Assembly (NCBI GenBank): GCA_964035015.1
Contig: OZ035998.1
Coordinates: 52,404,447-52,468,446 of the forward strand
Direction of reading: 5' to 3'
Source: Corallium rubrum
Taxonomy: Eukaryota > Cnidaria > Anthozoa > Scleralcyonacea > Coralliidae
DNA length: 64,000 nt
Shown: one piece after another, positions 42,824 to 54,669 of the stretch
Position numbering within the stretch: the stretch's first letter is position 1
Layout: each line of letters starts with the position of its first letter
Notes under the pieces: model-generated
What the model was told of the DNA's origin: nothing
The model's input: the letters and a program-made list of their open reading frames with translations, nothing else
Databases searched by the model: none
Made by a program: the position numbers and the translations under genes

Positions 42824-43134
42824 GTGCAGTTAATCCATAGATAATGGAAGGGGAACTGGATAGGAAACTTACGAAACCGGAAACGATGTTTGCACAACTT
42901 GCTATGGTAATTCTACGCTTATAAGCGGGAAATGCAGCTAACGGGGGGTCCCACATGGCTAAAATCAGACACTGCTGAACTTAAGTGATATTACACTTTT
43001 GTCTAATTTCAGCAATAGGTGCATTAGCTGCTTATAAGTGTGTAATTACCATAGCAAGTTGTGCAAACAACGTTTCCGGTTCTTTAACCTCGTTTGAAGT
43101 TTCCTATCCAGTTCCCCTTCCATTATCTATGGTT
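42824..43134. mobile_element. MITE with TAGATAATGGAAGGGGAACT termini (copy 1)
   Basis: CATAGATAATGGAAGGGGAA and TTCCCCTTCCATTATCTATG are inverted ends about 310 bp apart. GTTAATC flanks both sides as a 7-9 bp duplication. A second, inverted copy lies at 51643-51930. Confidence 0.85.
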
Positions 43135-43564
43135 AATCCAATCATGTGAATGGGCCTTTGGTTGAAATAATCATCAAAGACACTGACAGGCAGTGTAAAT
43201 GTGTAATTAATATAACAGAGGACATAGCAATATACCAAATCAGGAAATAGCTAATTTAATCTGCTAAAATACATATTAAGAACTTTTCAGAATGTTTGTT
43301 GATATTTGACTAGTTTGGCATGAGAATTTTCTACTATGTGTATACACATGCAGAAATGATACTGTCATAATAAGTTACATACTGGTTATATCTTGTCTGC
43401 ATATGATCATTGCAGTCAACAACAGCTAAAACTGACACAGATTGTTTGCCTTGACTAAAACTGGCAGATTTTTGACCTTCGTCAATTTTTTCCTCAATGT
43501 ATTTACTTTCCTCAGTAATAATGCAACATATAACAGACATTTGGTGGGCGTTCGTCAAACTCAG

Positions 43565-43680
43565 TTACTCAGAAAAGATTTCTGAGCCCCAGACAGGGCT
43601 GGAACCTGCAACCTTCTAATGACCAGTTAGACGCTCTAACCATTGAGCCACTGAGGCTCAGATGGAGAGCTAAGGTTGTA
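43565..43680 (-). mobile_element. tRNA-derived SINE, minus strand
   Basis: On the minus strand AGTGGCTCAATGGTTAGAGC (A box) and GGTTGCAGGTTCCAGCCCTG (B box) are followed by TCTGGGGCTCAGAAATC. This is the same family as 1465-1630 and 5220-5330. Confidence 0.7.
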
Positions 43681-44024
43681 TATTCATAGTCATATATACG
43701 TGCTCGTAAGTGGTAGCGTTTGCATATGAGCTTTAGTTAAAGTGATCTGATGAGTTGTACGTGTACGTATACATGTAGTGTATGTGGTACATTTACGAGC
43801 TTAAACGTACTACATGTATACGCACAACTAATCATATACAATATAACATACTACACATGCTTCACTTAATAATTTGTTAAGTTTGTTTAGTTTGAGTTAT
43901 GTGATATTAATTCACTACACAGATAACGACTGATCAGAATGTCACCACTAACACATTGGTCCCTGTGCAACAACTGTCATAAGCTATTATGTCAGTCAAT
44001 GTTTCTGAAAACAGAACTCAGAAG

Positions 44025-44507
44025 TAGTTGCATTTTTTGCAACTGGTCCTGGTTTGGTCTTAAAATGTATATATTCTACACTCGAATTTTCCTTCACCCA
44101 AAATCCTTAGAACATGCTATGTAATCGAGTGAAATGCCCAATATCACTTATAATATACCCAATTCTCTCCTGGCATTACCACCTTATATATACAGAACTC
44201 GCGATCAAGCTCTCGGCAACGGCCTCCGTGGCTCAGTGGTCAGAGCATTGCACTAGTATCGCAAGGTCGTGGGTTCAATTCCTGCCGGAAGGCCTGTGTA
44301 GTTGCATTTTTCGCAACTGGTCCCGGTTTGGTCTTAAAATGTATATATTCTACACTCGAATTTTCCTTCACCCAAAATCGTTAGAACATGCCATGTAATC
44401 GAGTGAAATGCCCAATATCACTTATAATATACCCAATTCTCTCCTGGCATTACCAACCTTATTATATATACAGAACTCGCGATCAAGCTCTCGGTAACAC
44501 CCTCCGT
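44025..44507 (+). mobile_element. tRNA-derived SINE in tandem (array 1)
   Basis: A ~200-bp body (GTTTGGTCTTAAAATGTATA ... CTCGCGATCAAGCTCTCGG) is present twice. Between the two, at 44221-44294, lies a tRNA-like head: GGCCTCCGTGGCTCAGTGGT ... GGTCGTGGGTTCAATTCCTG ... GGAAGGCC. The head folds into a cloverleaf of sorts, but its anticodon stem has a mismatch and the copies vary in the loop, so it is not a functional tRNA gene. A second array lies at 51170-51640. Confidence 0.75.
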
Positions 44508-46342
44508 CAAGGGGCAAATCACTCGCTAAAAAGTGTACGAGACTTTCGGACTTTCAAAAATCCGGGTATTTTCTCATTGCACTTTCGAACATTTGTGATT
44601 TTTTTGCGATCTTTTGCGGACTTTTTGTGAAAACTGTTAACGATATTTTCCCATTGTTTTTCATGTTCTGGTCGGGCTATATGAGTGAAACTGGGAATGA
44701 ATATAAGCCCAGGAGGCGAATGGGAGAACTAGAAATTGGGCCATTACATATTTAGGATAACAACAGTCAACAGTAAAAAAACATGCAAAATCCCGATAAT
44801 AAAAGTTGGTAATACCCCAATCCAAAATTTAAATAGCTTTGCAGCCTGTCGCCGTTAACTCAAAATTAATATTCTACGCCTACTTGATTAATTATATTTA
44901 CATTTCATCCAGGTGGTTGCACTGCGACCGCAAAGCATGACGGTTATTTTAGTAAATTTAAGCAACTGCAGTTCATATGCATTTGGCCACGGCCGAGTAA
45001 ACAACTCTGTCAAGCTGTTTTTGACAAGATCCTGGATAAAATACAATAGCTGAGAATGCTCCATTGTGATATAAATTGTATTTTGTAAATTATATATGAC
45101 TTGTGTTTTGGAAAATAAAAGTAAAAGTAAATCATAAGGTTCAGGTATTTGGATCCTGGCTATGAATTACCATCCTTGGTGTATTGTGTTGGTGAATAGT
45201 GGTGGAAAATGGTTAATAGTTTGAGGTTTCAGGTGTTAGGGATTGAGATTATGGAGGTTAGGTTTTATGAAGTGGATTTTAAGTTTTAAACTTTATGGGG
45301 TGGGTAGCATAATTTATTTTAATTTTTTATTTTAATTATAATTTATTTTAATTTATAAAATAAATCCTTCTGGAGAAGTCAAATATGTTTTTGTTGTGGT
45401 AGGGAGTCCAAATGTGGGAATCCACTTACTTGTGCTGGTGATTGTGATTAATGTCATGGGTTAGGGTTTGATTTTATGAAATGGTTTTAAGTATTGGGGT
45501 GGGGGGTGGGGGGTGGGGGGTTAGTGTTATAATTTATTTTTAATTTCTAAAGTAAATCTCTTCTGAAGAGGTGAATTCTGTTTCTGTTGGAGTAAGGAGT
45601 CCAGAATTGGGGATGCTCTGACTTGTGTTTCCTTGAGATTGGAGTACGTAGATTGACGCTGATGTCTAGTAGAATTTAGCACCGGTGGCGATGAGGCGAG
45701 CTCCAATGATACGAGTTTGTTGAGTGATTCGTAAAGATTTGTGAGAGTTTCCGTATCAAAGGGAGAAAATTTTGGGGAGCAATTGCATAACCCGGGTGCG
45801 GAAAAAGAGAAATGCCACGGACGAGATAAATGCATAAGTCCGCTATCTCGACCGAGTCCCTGTTCTGAAAAAAACATCCGAGTTTTGAAAAAAACAAGGA
45901 GCCATGCTATCGTCAGGTTGCAAGCATGGCCGGGAAGGCACGTTTCTAACCCGCTAGCAGGTCCTGGAACGACGTGCCCGCATATAATAAAAAGAGGAGG
46001 GCCGCAAAAGAAGGCCCAAAGATGGTGGATATAGAATGCCGCGAAAACGCGAGAATCCATGTTTCCACATGGTCAAGACCAAGCAACCTTCGTTGTCATG
46101 TACATAAAATACTTCATGATGAAATTACATGAAGTACATAACGAATTTGTAGAAGAAAGTGCAGATTTCCTTCGGATTGTTTTTGGATTTTGATTAATTC
46201 AGTAAGATTTTGTGAATTTTAATAGATTTTGAAAGGATTTTTATGGATTTTTATGGATTTTCATGGATTTTCAGGACTTTTTGCGGATTTTTGCGGACTT
46301 TTCGTCACAGTGTGCGAGATTTTTGGAGTGATTTGCCCCTCG
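44508..46342. mobile_element. hAT-like non-autonomous element, 1,835 bp, 8-bp target duplication
   Basis: CAAGGGGCAAATCACTC at the left is mirrored by GAGTGATTTGCCCCTCG at the right. CCCTCCGT is duplicated at 44500-44507 and 46343-46350. The target is the tRNA-like head of a SINE. Both ends carry words such as GCGGACTTTT and GGATTTTCATGGATTTTC. A minus-strand frame of 177 codons at 45527-46060 has no domain I recognise. No intact transposase. Confidence 0.85.
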
Positions 46343-47520
46343 CCCTCCGTGGTCAGAGCATTGTACTAGAAACGCAAGGTCGTGGGTTCAATTCCTGCCG
46401 GAAGGCCTATGTAGTATAAAATATAATTTGTGCATGGCTTCTTTGTCAATATTGTAACATATTCTGAAATTCCCCCTTCGTAATTTTCATGCCACTTTTT
46501 TTAAACACAAATGAAGTCGAGTCTTACGGCTACTTCCCACTTCTCTTCCAGTGTTTACGCTAGCAAATTCACGCATGCGCAAACGTTTGGTGTTGCTATA
46601 CAAAGTCTTCACAATCCATGGTACGAGGCTGCAGTGAATTTTGAAAGCAGTTTTCTTGGGCAGCCACTGCCCAGGGAAAGCTGGTCCTGGGTACTCCGAC
46701 TGGGTGTTGCATAATATGGCATATATAGACCAAATTAGGAGTGGGCGCTAAATTTGGACGAGGGCGATTATTTAAAAGAACGAAAAAAATTAAAGTTTTT
46801 TTAAAATGGCCCGAAAAGAAATAAAACAAATTTTCTAGAAAGTAAAATATATCAACTGCACAAACTTCATTTACCATTTCACAAATAATTATCATTGCAA
46901 CAATGATTATATCGTACATATTCTTTATACGTTGTTCTATAGTTTGCTTATGATCCTTCTGTGGATTACAAATTAATTATATTATTATTATTTTTATATC
47001 ATGATGGTTATTTGGGGTGTCCAATGCAGACAAATTATACCACACACGTTTTCCGTGACACTTGGAATATTGAGCAAACACTGAACAGTATCGTATCTTT
47101 GGAATGCAAATTGCTGAATTATATTTGTTGTTTTTCTTTGAGTTGACATTAAATGATAAACACAAATCAACTTTTGTTTACGATGCACGAGCAAGTATTT
47201 GTCATCATAATTAAGTTTTCAACACTGACACTTGGGCTTCGAATTGGGACGTTGCGCAGTTTCATTCAAAACTTGTGTGGTTATAATTTTGTCCTTAATT
47301 TCGGTCGCCATATATTTCTCAGTTAGATATTGAGGACCGCAAGCTAACTATATATAGCTAACGTACTACACCCTATTCACCTCAACAGACGTTATTCGAT
47401 GCTATAAATTTATAATAACATATGTGTTACTTTTGTGGTATACTTTTTCAACTTTTCCATGCATTTCATTTTTACCCAAAGAGCTTGTCACTGACAGTCG
47501 TGTGATAAACAGGCAAATAG
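46343..47520 (-). other. Downstream flank of galaxin-like gene C
   Basis: It starts with the rest of the split SINE head, then TTTGTGCATGGCTTCTTTGT. Most of it matches the flank of gene D at 51.98-54.67 kb, apart from the elements inserted there. Several short frames are shared by both copies but are not conserved as proteins in any recognisable way. No gene is called. Confidence 0.55.
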
Positions 47521-48822
47521 TTATACCTCAAGAATCTTACCATCACAACAAACATGAGACTGTGGATCATAGATTTCGTCGCCACAGCAAGAAGTATTGT
47601 TTCCATGATCTTTTATACTCAGAATTTTATCAACACAACAAACATGAGTTTTTGCACTGTAATTCATGTCACCACAACACAACGTCTGTCCACCAAACAT
47701 ACTCAGAACTTTCCCACCGCAGCAAAGGTGAGTTGTGGCATCATAGTTCTTATTCAAACAACAAGAATTACCGCCGCCATGTTCATATAAACTGATAATT
47801 GTATGATCACAGCAAACATGTGTTGTGTTATCATAGTTGGTACTGCCACAACAAGCCGTGCGTCCTGTAGCTGTGCTCAGTAAGTTATCAACACAGCAAA
47901 CATGATATTGAGGATTGAAGTTTTTGTCATCACAACACGCTGTATGTACACCATCTTTTCTCAGAATAGAACCACCACAACAAACGTGAGTCAGCGCATT
48001 ATAGGCCACGTCATTACAGCAAGTTGTGCGTCCTCCTACTATTCTGAGAATCTTTTCATCACAGCAAACATGGGTGTTTGAATTGTAGTTATCTTGAACA
48101 CAACAAGAGGTAGCCCCAGCTCCTATTGGTCGAATTTTCTCATCACAGCAAACGTGAGTTTTGGCATTATAGTTCATTGCACCACAACAAGAATTGCGAC
48201 CATTTTCAATACTCAAAATTTCTCCATCACAGCAAACATAGTACTTGGGATTATAGACTTCGGGGCCACAACAAGCATTAGGTCCATGTCTTCGTCTCCA
48301 AATTTCATCTTCACAGCAAATGTTGATTTTTGAATCATAGTTGTTGTCACCACAACAAGAATTCAGACTACCATGTCGTGCAAGAATTTTATCTTCACAA
48401 CAAATGAATAAGTTGGGTAGATAAAAGTTTCTATCACCACAGCAAGATCTGCGCTCAGGATCTGGAATAGGTTCAGGTTTTATCACGATAGCATTTGCTA
48501 AAGAAATAAAGAATTATATATGAATAATTTAGCCCAGCAAGAGAGAAGACCACTCTGGTCCACATTGTTGTATGTGAAGGATTTTCTTCAAGCTATTGAA
48601 AAACATATATATATACTCTGATATCCAAGCGAAAGTCAAACACACACATATACGATCCTCGCTTAAGGAAATTTACATTTTTTTCAGGTAAAATACCTCG
48701 CAGAATATATCTTCAAAACAATGAATCATAAATACTCAGTGAAAATACACCATATGCTGTATGTCTGACTAACCTGTGAAGAATACGACAAACCACACGG
48801 CATAAACCAACAGATAATTCAT
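47521..48822 (-). CDS. Galaxin-like secreted protein C (two exons, 341 aa)
   Basis: Exons on the minus strand: 48822-48774 and 48497-47521, phase 1 intron of 276 bp. The signal exon is identical in protein to that of gene B. The mature part has the same 22 Cys-Cys pairs in 11 units and the same end, DGKILEV. Differences from B are single residues between the CC pairs, such as FICCEDK for FICCKDK, LARHG for LPRHG, and QYHVCC for QSHVCC. No Cys is lost. Both splice sites are intact and there is no stop in frame, so it looks functional. Here the intron cannot be read through in frame because of one extra base before the acceptor. Confidence 0.9.
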
Positions 48823-49170
48823 TTCAGGGAGTGGTATAATTCCGACCAGTGTTATGCCTGTGGGTATAAATTAGCGAGATACAAGAACGGTGGTGACAGT
48901 CCTGTGTCATTCGCGTACTGAGCTATACTCACTTTTTAGCTAGCAATAAATAGCGAAAGGAGAAACTGTCAATTATTTGTAATATACGCCCTGCAATAAC
49001 CATACCATAATGCGAGATTGACAAAGAACCTTTTTTCTACCTCCTTGACATTATATTAAACTCAGTTATCTAACTTTGAGTACTCCATCTCTACAAGTTT
49101 GGTTTGCAGGCAAATTTTAAAGTGCATAAAAAGAATATTAAGCTTGTCGCATGTGAATGAGCTCTCAAAA
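48823..49170 (-). promoter_or_regulatory. Conserved 5' flank of galaxin-like gene C
   Basis: It matches the flanks of B and D over about 340 bp and, against D, runs on past the point where the satellite cuts copy B (GAGCTCTCAAAAATGATAAA). The last bases before the ATG (CACTCCCTGAAATG on the minus strand) resemble those of gene A. Confidence 0.5.
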
Positions 49171-49855
49171 ATGATAAAAAATGGCTCTTTCGTATCTCAC
49201 ATTCAAGTCCTTGAGATATTTAGATTGTTTTTAAGTGAAATGAGATAACCAAAGAACAAATAAGGACATTATTATTAGCTCATGTATTTTAATTTTCCCC
49301 TTTTCAAGTTTGTTTTTCTGAGTTCTGAGCCGCTATATTGAGCCTTCGTTAAACATATGACGTGATTATAAGTTTGTTTAACCAAATTATTGGCCGAGCT
49401 GGAATAATAGACATGCACTTCCCGAATTTGCTTCAGTAAGCTCGAACAACGACTTGAAATCGAAGTTAAATCGAGGAACAATAAATGCATTACGATCTCA
49501 TTGCCTATCTCGACTTGGAGTCATTGTTTCGTGGGCATTGAAGCGAATTTGGGTAGTGTCCATTTGTTTTTCTAATAACGACTCCTTTTTTGTTGCTCAC
49601 ATTCAAAATACATGGGAGTGGTTAGACGAGGCGAGCAGTTAGGCTGGTTAACCAAATTTTAATTAGAAACCCAGTCACAAAAAACAAATACTAAATTTAA
49701 TTTAGATGCAAACTAACGTAACCGGTCGATTCAATTCTCCTCTTGTTGCCAAAATTCGAAAAATTAAATTGACTCGATCTGGCACAGTTGACCAGAGCTC
49801 ATGTAAATATAACACCTGCATAATTTCACAGTTTTTTCCCATACAGGCATGCATG

Positions 49856-49893
<38 letters not shown>

Positions 49894-50155
49894 ACAAGTT
49901 CTGTTTCATTCGAGTATTTCTCTTAAAAGAAAAAGGTTTGATGGTTTCAGTATACCACAAGACTAAGATTCAATATATTGTTTTGTTTCTTTGCTGTTGG
50001 TTGTGGTTGCTTCAATTTCGTATATTACGCTTGTGGCGTAAAAGTATATTGGGCACTTTGTGACTTTAGTGCAGGGGAATTTACTCTTGTTTGCGGTTTC
50101 CCTTATATAATTCGTATTTGAAAAGCGGAACAGCTCTAGTTTATATATATGACTG
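49171..50155. other. Duplicon flank, no gene recognised
   Basis: The stretch matches parts of 56310-56560 (CACTTTGTGACTTT, ATTTGAAAAGCGGAACA), with extra sequence present only here. An (AT)n tract lies at 49859-49889. Short frames have no domains. Confidence 0.5.
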
Positions 50156-50159
50156 CCCA

Positions 50160-50430
50160 CACTGTTATTAAATTTCAAAGAGTTAATTTGACTCTAAAAG
50201 TGGAGTTAAAAAAAAGGTACAGAATAACTCCTTTTCTGGAGTTATTTTTTACTCCAACATTTTCACTCCATTTTCGCAGTAAGCATAACTCCAAAATGGA
50301 GTAACAATAACTCCTATAGGAGTAGATAGTACTCCAGAATTGGAGTACAAATAGCAATAATTTGACTCCAGAACCGGAGTAAAAAGTAAATACACCAGAT
50401 AACTCCTTTTGTGGAGTTAAATATTTATTT
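50160..50430. repeat. GGAGTTA/TAACTCC palindrome cluster (copy 2)
   Basis: Words such as TAACTCCTTTTCTGGAGTTA and ACTCCAGAATTGGAGT follow one another in both orientations for 270 bp, as at 39860-40260. Confidence 0.8.
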
Positions 50431-51169
50431 ACACTGGTAGACAAATTTCACAAATGAATACAAACACCAACTGCATGAAAGCGTTTTATTCGATAGACTA
50501 TATGGTTTGCCCTTGTCTTACATATCATATAAAGTTTGTCATTTACCCAGCCAATATGTATATTCAGAAAATATTAATCGCATACAGTGAATATATATGC
50601 ATTTGTAAGAAAAGTTCTCTTCAGGAACGTTCTCGTCACCACTCATCGTAGGACACTTATAACTTATAAGTTCTGAAATTTTCGCGCGATCGAGATCTTG
50701 GTTCCCTACCAATGATCTATTTAATTATAGAACATATATATTTCTGGAGTTGTCGTAGGCGTACTCGAACTCTCGAAGGATGAACTCCTTATTGTGAATA
50801 TTTATATAATAACAATAACCAACAATTCACAATTGACAATTGACACGAATCTTCGAAGAAAAGCATTTATCGTTCAATTCTTTAGTCTTTAGTTTATGGT
50901 TGATACTCCCCCCAATCCTTTGAAGTGTCAAGTTATGCAAATTGAATAACTTCAGTGCGAATAATCCCGCGTAATCGTCGTTGTGTCTGAACTTGATGAG
51001 TTATTCAACAACGAAACAAGTATAGCCTTCCTTTGTGGAGTTTTAATCTGGAGGAACTATTAGTGTGAAGGCTTCTGTTGATAAGGCTGCCGTTGTCTCG
51101 TTCGCAATGCGGTCCTCGTTGTGTATCCGAGTTATTCAGCGATATATAAAACAAATGTAAAGGTCTTAA
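50431..51169. other. AT-rich spacer, no gene recognised
   Basis: Nothing clear on either strand. A short inverted repeat CAACAATTCACAATTGACAATTG lies near 50820. Confidence 0.4.
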
Positions 51170-51640
51170 AGGTCTTAAAATGTATATATTCTGCACTCGA
51201 ATTTTCTTTCACCCAAAATCCTTAGAACACGCCATGTAATCGAGTGAAATGCCCAATATCACTTATAATAAACCCAATTCTCTCCTGGCATTACCACCTT
51301 ATTATATATACAGAACTCGCGATCAAGCTCTCGGCAACGGCCTCCGTGGCTCAGTGGTCAGAGCATTGCACTAGAATCGCAAGGTCGTGGGTTCAATTCC
51401 TGCCGGAAGGCCTGTGTAGTTGCATTTTTCGTAACTGGTCCCGGTTTGGTCTTAAAATGTATATATTCTACACTTGAATTTTCCTTCACCGAAAATCCTT
51501 AGAACATGCTATGTAATCGAGTGAAATGCCCAATATCACTTATAATATACCCAATTCTCTCCTGGCAATTACCACATTATATATACAGAACTTGCGATCA
51601 AGCTATCGGCAACACCCTCCGTGGCTCAGTGGTCAGAGCA
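51170..51640 (+). mobile_element. tRNA-derived SINE in tandem (array 2)
   Basis: It has the same body and head as array 1: a tRNA-like head at 51339-51412 and a second, cut head at 51616-51645 whose rest lies at 51932-51981. The cut is caused by the MITE at 51643-51930. Confidence 0.75.
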
Positions 51641-51642
51641 TA

Positions 51643-51930
51643 GATAATGGAAGGGGAACTGGATAGGAAACTTCAAACGAGGTTAAAGAACCGGAAACGT
51701 TGTTTGCACAACTTGCTATGGTAATTACACACTTAAAAGCAGCTAATGCACCTATTGCTGAAATTAGACAAAAGTGTAATATCACTTAAGTTCAGCAGTG
51801 TCTGATTTTAGCCATGTGGGACCACCTGTTAGGTGCCCGCTTATAAGTGTATAATTACCATAGCAAGTTGTGCAAACATCGTTTCCGGTTTCGTAAGTTT
51901 CCTATCCAGTTCCCCTTCCATTATCTACGG
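51643..51930. mobile_element. MITE with TAGATAATGGAAGGGGAACT termini (copy 2), in a SINE head
   Basis: The ends match the element at 42824-43134, but the interior is in opposite orientation. GGTCAGAGC stands on both sides (at about 51634 and 51932) as the target duplication. This dates it after the SINE. Confidence 0.85.
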
Positions 51931-52093
51931 TCAGAGCATTGTTCGCAAGGTCGGTGGGTTCCATTCCTGCCGGAAGGCCTGTGTAGTATAAAATATAATT
52001 TGTGCATGGCTTCTTTGTCAATTTTGTAACATATCCTGAAATTTCCCCCTAATTTTCATGCCACTTTTTTAAACACAAATGAATAGTCGAGTC

Positions 52094-52485
52094 TTAAGGT
52101 GGATTTCCATTCAGTGCTTTTTGTCGCGCGATCGACGATTTGCGACCGCTTTCTTTTGTCTTGTGGGCTCTGGACTGGATCCGTTCCACCCGAGGGCTCA
52201 TGAGACAAAGAAAGCGATCGCAAAAAGTCGCTCGCTCGACAAAAAAAGCTGAATGGAAATCCGCCTTTAAGGCGGTTTTCCACTAGGCGAAAAATGTCGC
52301 GCGAAGCGACATTTTCTTTTGTCTCGCAAGCTCTCGAGTGGAACTAATTAGCCAAGACAAAAGAAAAATGTCGAGTCGGTCGACAAATGTCGCCTAGTGG
52401 AAAACCGCCTTTAAGCTGGATTTCCATTCGGTGCATTTTGTCGCGCGATCGACTTTTTGCGATCGCTTTCTTTTGAATTGTGGGT
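52094..52485. mobile_element. Row of short inverted-repeat elements (GGATTTCCATTC and GGTTTTCCACTAGGCG families)
   Basis: First AAGGTGGATTTCCATTCAGT to GAATGGAAATCCGCCTT (52096-52268), then AAGGCGGTTTTCCACTAGGC to GCCTAGTGGAAAACCGCCTT (52268-52411), then a third left arm (GCTGGATTTCCATTCGGTGC). TAA at the junctions suggests a TAA/TTAA target. The second family recurs at 59352-59502. The stretch is absent from duplicon copy 2. Confidence 0.8.
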
Positions 52486-53043
52486 TATCAAGCGGAACGC
52501 ATTTCATTAGCTTTGGTTGAATACACACATTTTCATAACCACCTTTACGGCTGCTTCCCACTTCTCTTCCAATGTTTACGCTAGCAAATTCACGCATGCG
52601 CAAACGTTTGGCAGTGGTGTTGCTATATAAAGTCTTCACAATCCATGGTTCGAGGCTGCAGTGAATTTTGAAAGCAGTTTTCTTGGGCAGCCATGCCCAG
52701 GGAAAGCTGGTCCTGGGTACTCTGACTGGGTGTTGCATAATATGGTATAAATAGACCAAATTAGGAGTGGGCGCTAAATTTGGACAAGGGCGTTTATTTA
52801 AAAGAACGGAAGAAACTAAAGTTTTTTTAAAATGGCCCAAAAAGAAATAAAACAAACTTCCTAGAAAGTAAAATAAATCAACTGCACAAACTTCATTTAC
52901 CATTTCACAAATAATTATCATTGCAACAATGATTATATCGTACATATTCTTTATACTTTGTTCTATAGTTTGCTTATGCATGATCCTTCTTTGCATTACA
53001 AATTAATTATATTATTATTATTTTTATATCATGATGGTTATTG

Positions 53044-54163
53044 AAGCCTGGTTTTCATATGTCGCCGATCGTCGGCGATTTGTGATTTAGATGCATGTTA
53101 AAATGGGAAGTGCAGCAGCATGTTAAGTAATAAAGCAACCTCGTCCCCAGGGCCATTTGTGGGGGCTGGGACAAGATGGCGGCCAAGAACAAATGGCCCT
53201 GGCACAGGCTGAGCTATCACCACATTTGATTGGTTGAGATAACTTTGGATGTTTTAGGTATTCTGATTGGTGGAAACAAGGCGGGCGGCAGGCTAACTCG
53301 CGGGCATTTGCTTTTTGGGCTCAAAGTATATTCAGAATTGCCGGCTGTTAAAAAACAACTTCGAAATGAATGAAAATGTGAGGAAAGCTTTCGAAACACC
53401 CGTGAAAACATCGGAAGAATATGTAATGATGGGTCGTGTCGCCTCTGTGCCCTGGCTGCCATACAACGAAGTCCATGGGACGGCAATTCAGTGTGTTTTC
53501 TAAATCGGGCGAACGAAAGACTTGGTGAACAAAGTCAAAAAGTATTTTGGCTGCGAAAGGAAAGTACACCACAGGGCAGAATTTACATGTTTGGCCATGA
53601 AGAAGCAGGCTTTTTTCAAACAAGAGTTCTCGACGAAACGAAGCCTAAATGTTTTTCAAAACGCTGAATTGAATCCACCGAAAACTTACGAAAACAAGGC
53701 GGCCCGGCCAGACAACGGCAATCCAGTTTCTTGCGAATTTGGTACAACGGTGAAGCAAATGATAAATAATAAGGATTTACAGATATTTATTAAAAGTGTA
53801 TTTATTTTAATAATTCGACAATGTATTTGGAAATGATGTTTTGATTGTTTTCAGTTTGGGTCAGTCAAGCTGAACCAAATATTCAGAAAATAATTGAGCC
53901 TGACTAGGCGCGATAAACTTCGTGAAGCCTGGGCCGAGTCAAAAATGAGTCAAAATATGACTCATTTTTTGCAGCCTGTGCCAGGGCCATTTGTTCCCGC
54001 CATTTTGTTTTTGGCCGCCATCTTGGCCCAGCCCCCACAAATGGCCCTGGGGACGAGGTTGGTAATAAAGAACAATGCAGAAAAGCAGTGCTTTTATTCT
54101 TTTACTTAACATGCATCTAAATCATGGGTCGGCGACGATCGGCGACATATGAAAACCAGGCTT
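53044..54163. mobile_element. Inverted-repeat element absent from the sister duplicon, with a nested MULE-like element
   Basis: AAGCCTGGTTTTCATATGTC is mirrored by GACATATGAAAACCAGGCTT. In duplicon copy 2 the same place (around 47015) reads straight through GGTTATTTGGGGTGTCCAAT, so the insertion came after the duplication. The 926-bp element at 53136-54061 sits inside it. Confidence 0.85.
53136..54061. mobile_element. MULE-like non-autonomous element, 926 bp, 9-bp target duplication
   Basis: CAACCTCGTCCCCAGGGCCA is mirrored by TGGCCCTGGGGACGAGGTTG, with homology inwards over AAGATGGCGGCC. GTAATAAAG is duplicated at 53127-53135 and 54062-54070. The interior carries two consecutive plus-strand frames (53315-53503; 53522-53836) separated by one stop, reading NENVRKAFETPVKTSEEYVM and MINNKDLQIFIK among others. 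These do not resemble a MULE transposase. They may be captured host sequence, which I cannot show. Confidence 0.85.
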
Positions 54164-54669
54164 TACGGTGTCCAATGCAGACAAATTATACCACACACGT
54201 TTTCCGTGACACTTGGAATATTGAGCAAACACTGAACAGTATCGTATCTTTGGAATGCAAATTGCTGAATTATATTTGTTGTTTTTCTTTGAGTTGACAT
54301 TAAATGATAAACACAAATCAACTTTTGTTTACGATGCACGAGCAAGTATTTGTCATCATAATTAAGTTTTCAACACTGACACTTGGGCTTCGAATTGGGA
54401 CGTTGCCAGTTTCAATCAAAATTTGTGTGGTTATTATTTTGTTCTTAATTTCGGTTGCCGTATATTTCTCAGTTAGATATTGAGGACCGCAAGCTAACTA
54501 TATATAGCTAACGTGCTACACCCTATTCACCTCAACAGACGGTTATTCGATGCTATAAATTTATAATAACATATGTTACTCTTGTGGTACACTTTTTCAA
54601 CTTTTCCATGCATTTCATTTTTACACGAAGAGCTTCTCACTGACGTTCTTATGATAAACACGCAAATAG

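Noticed and set aside
44221-44294. A functional tRNA gene
   Set aside because: The acceptor and anticodon stems have mismatches, the loop varies between copies, and every copy is attached to the same ~200-bp SINE body.
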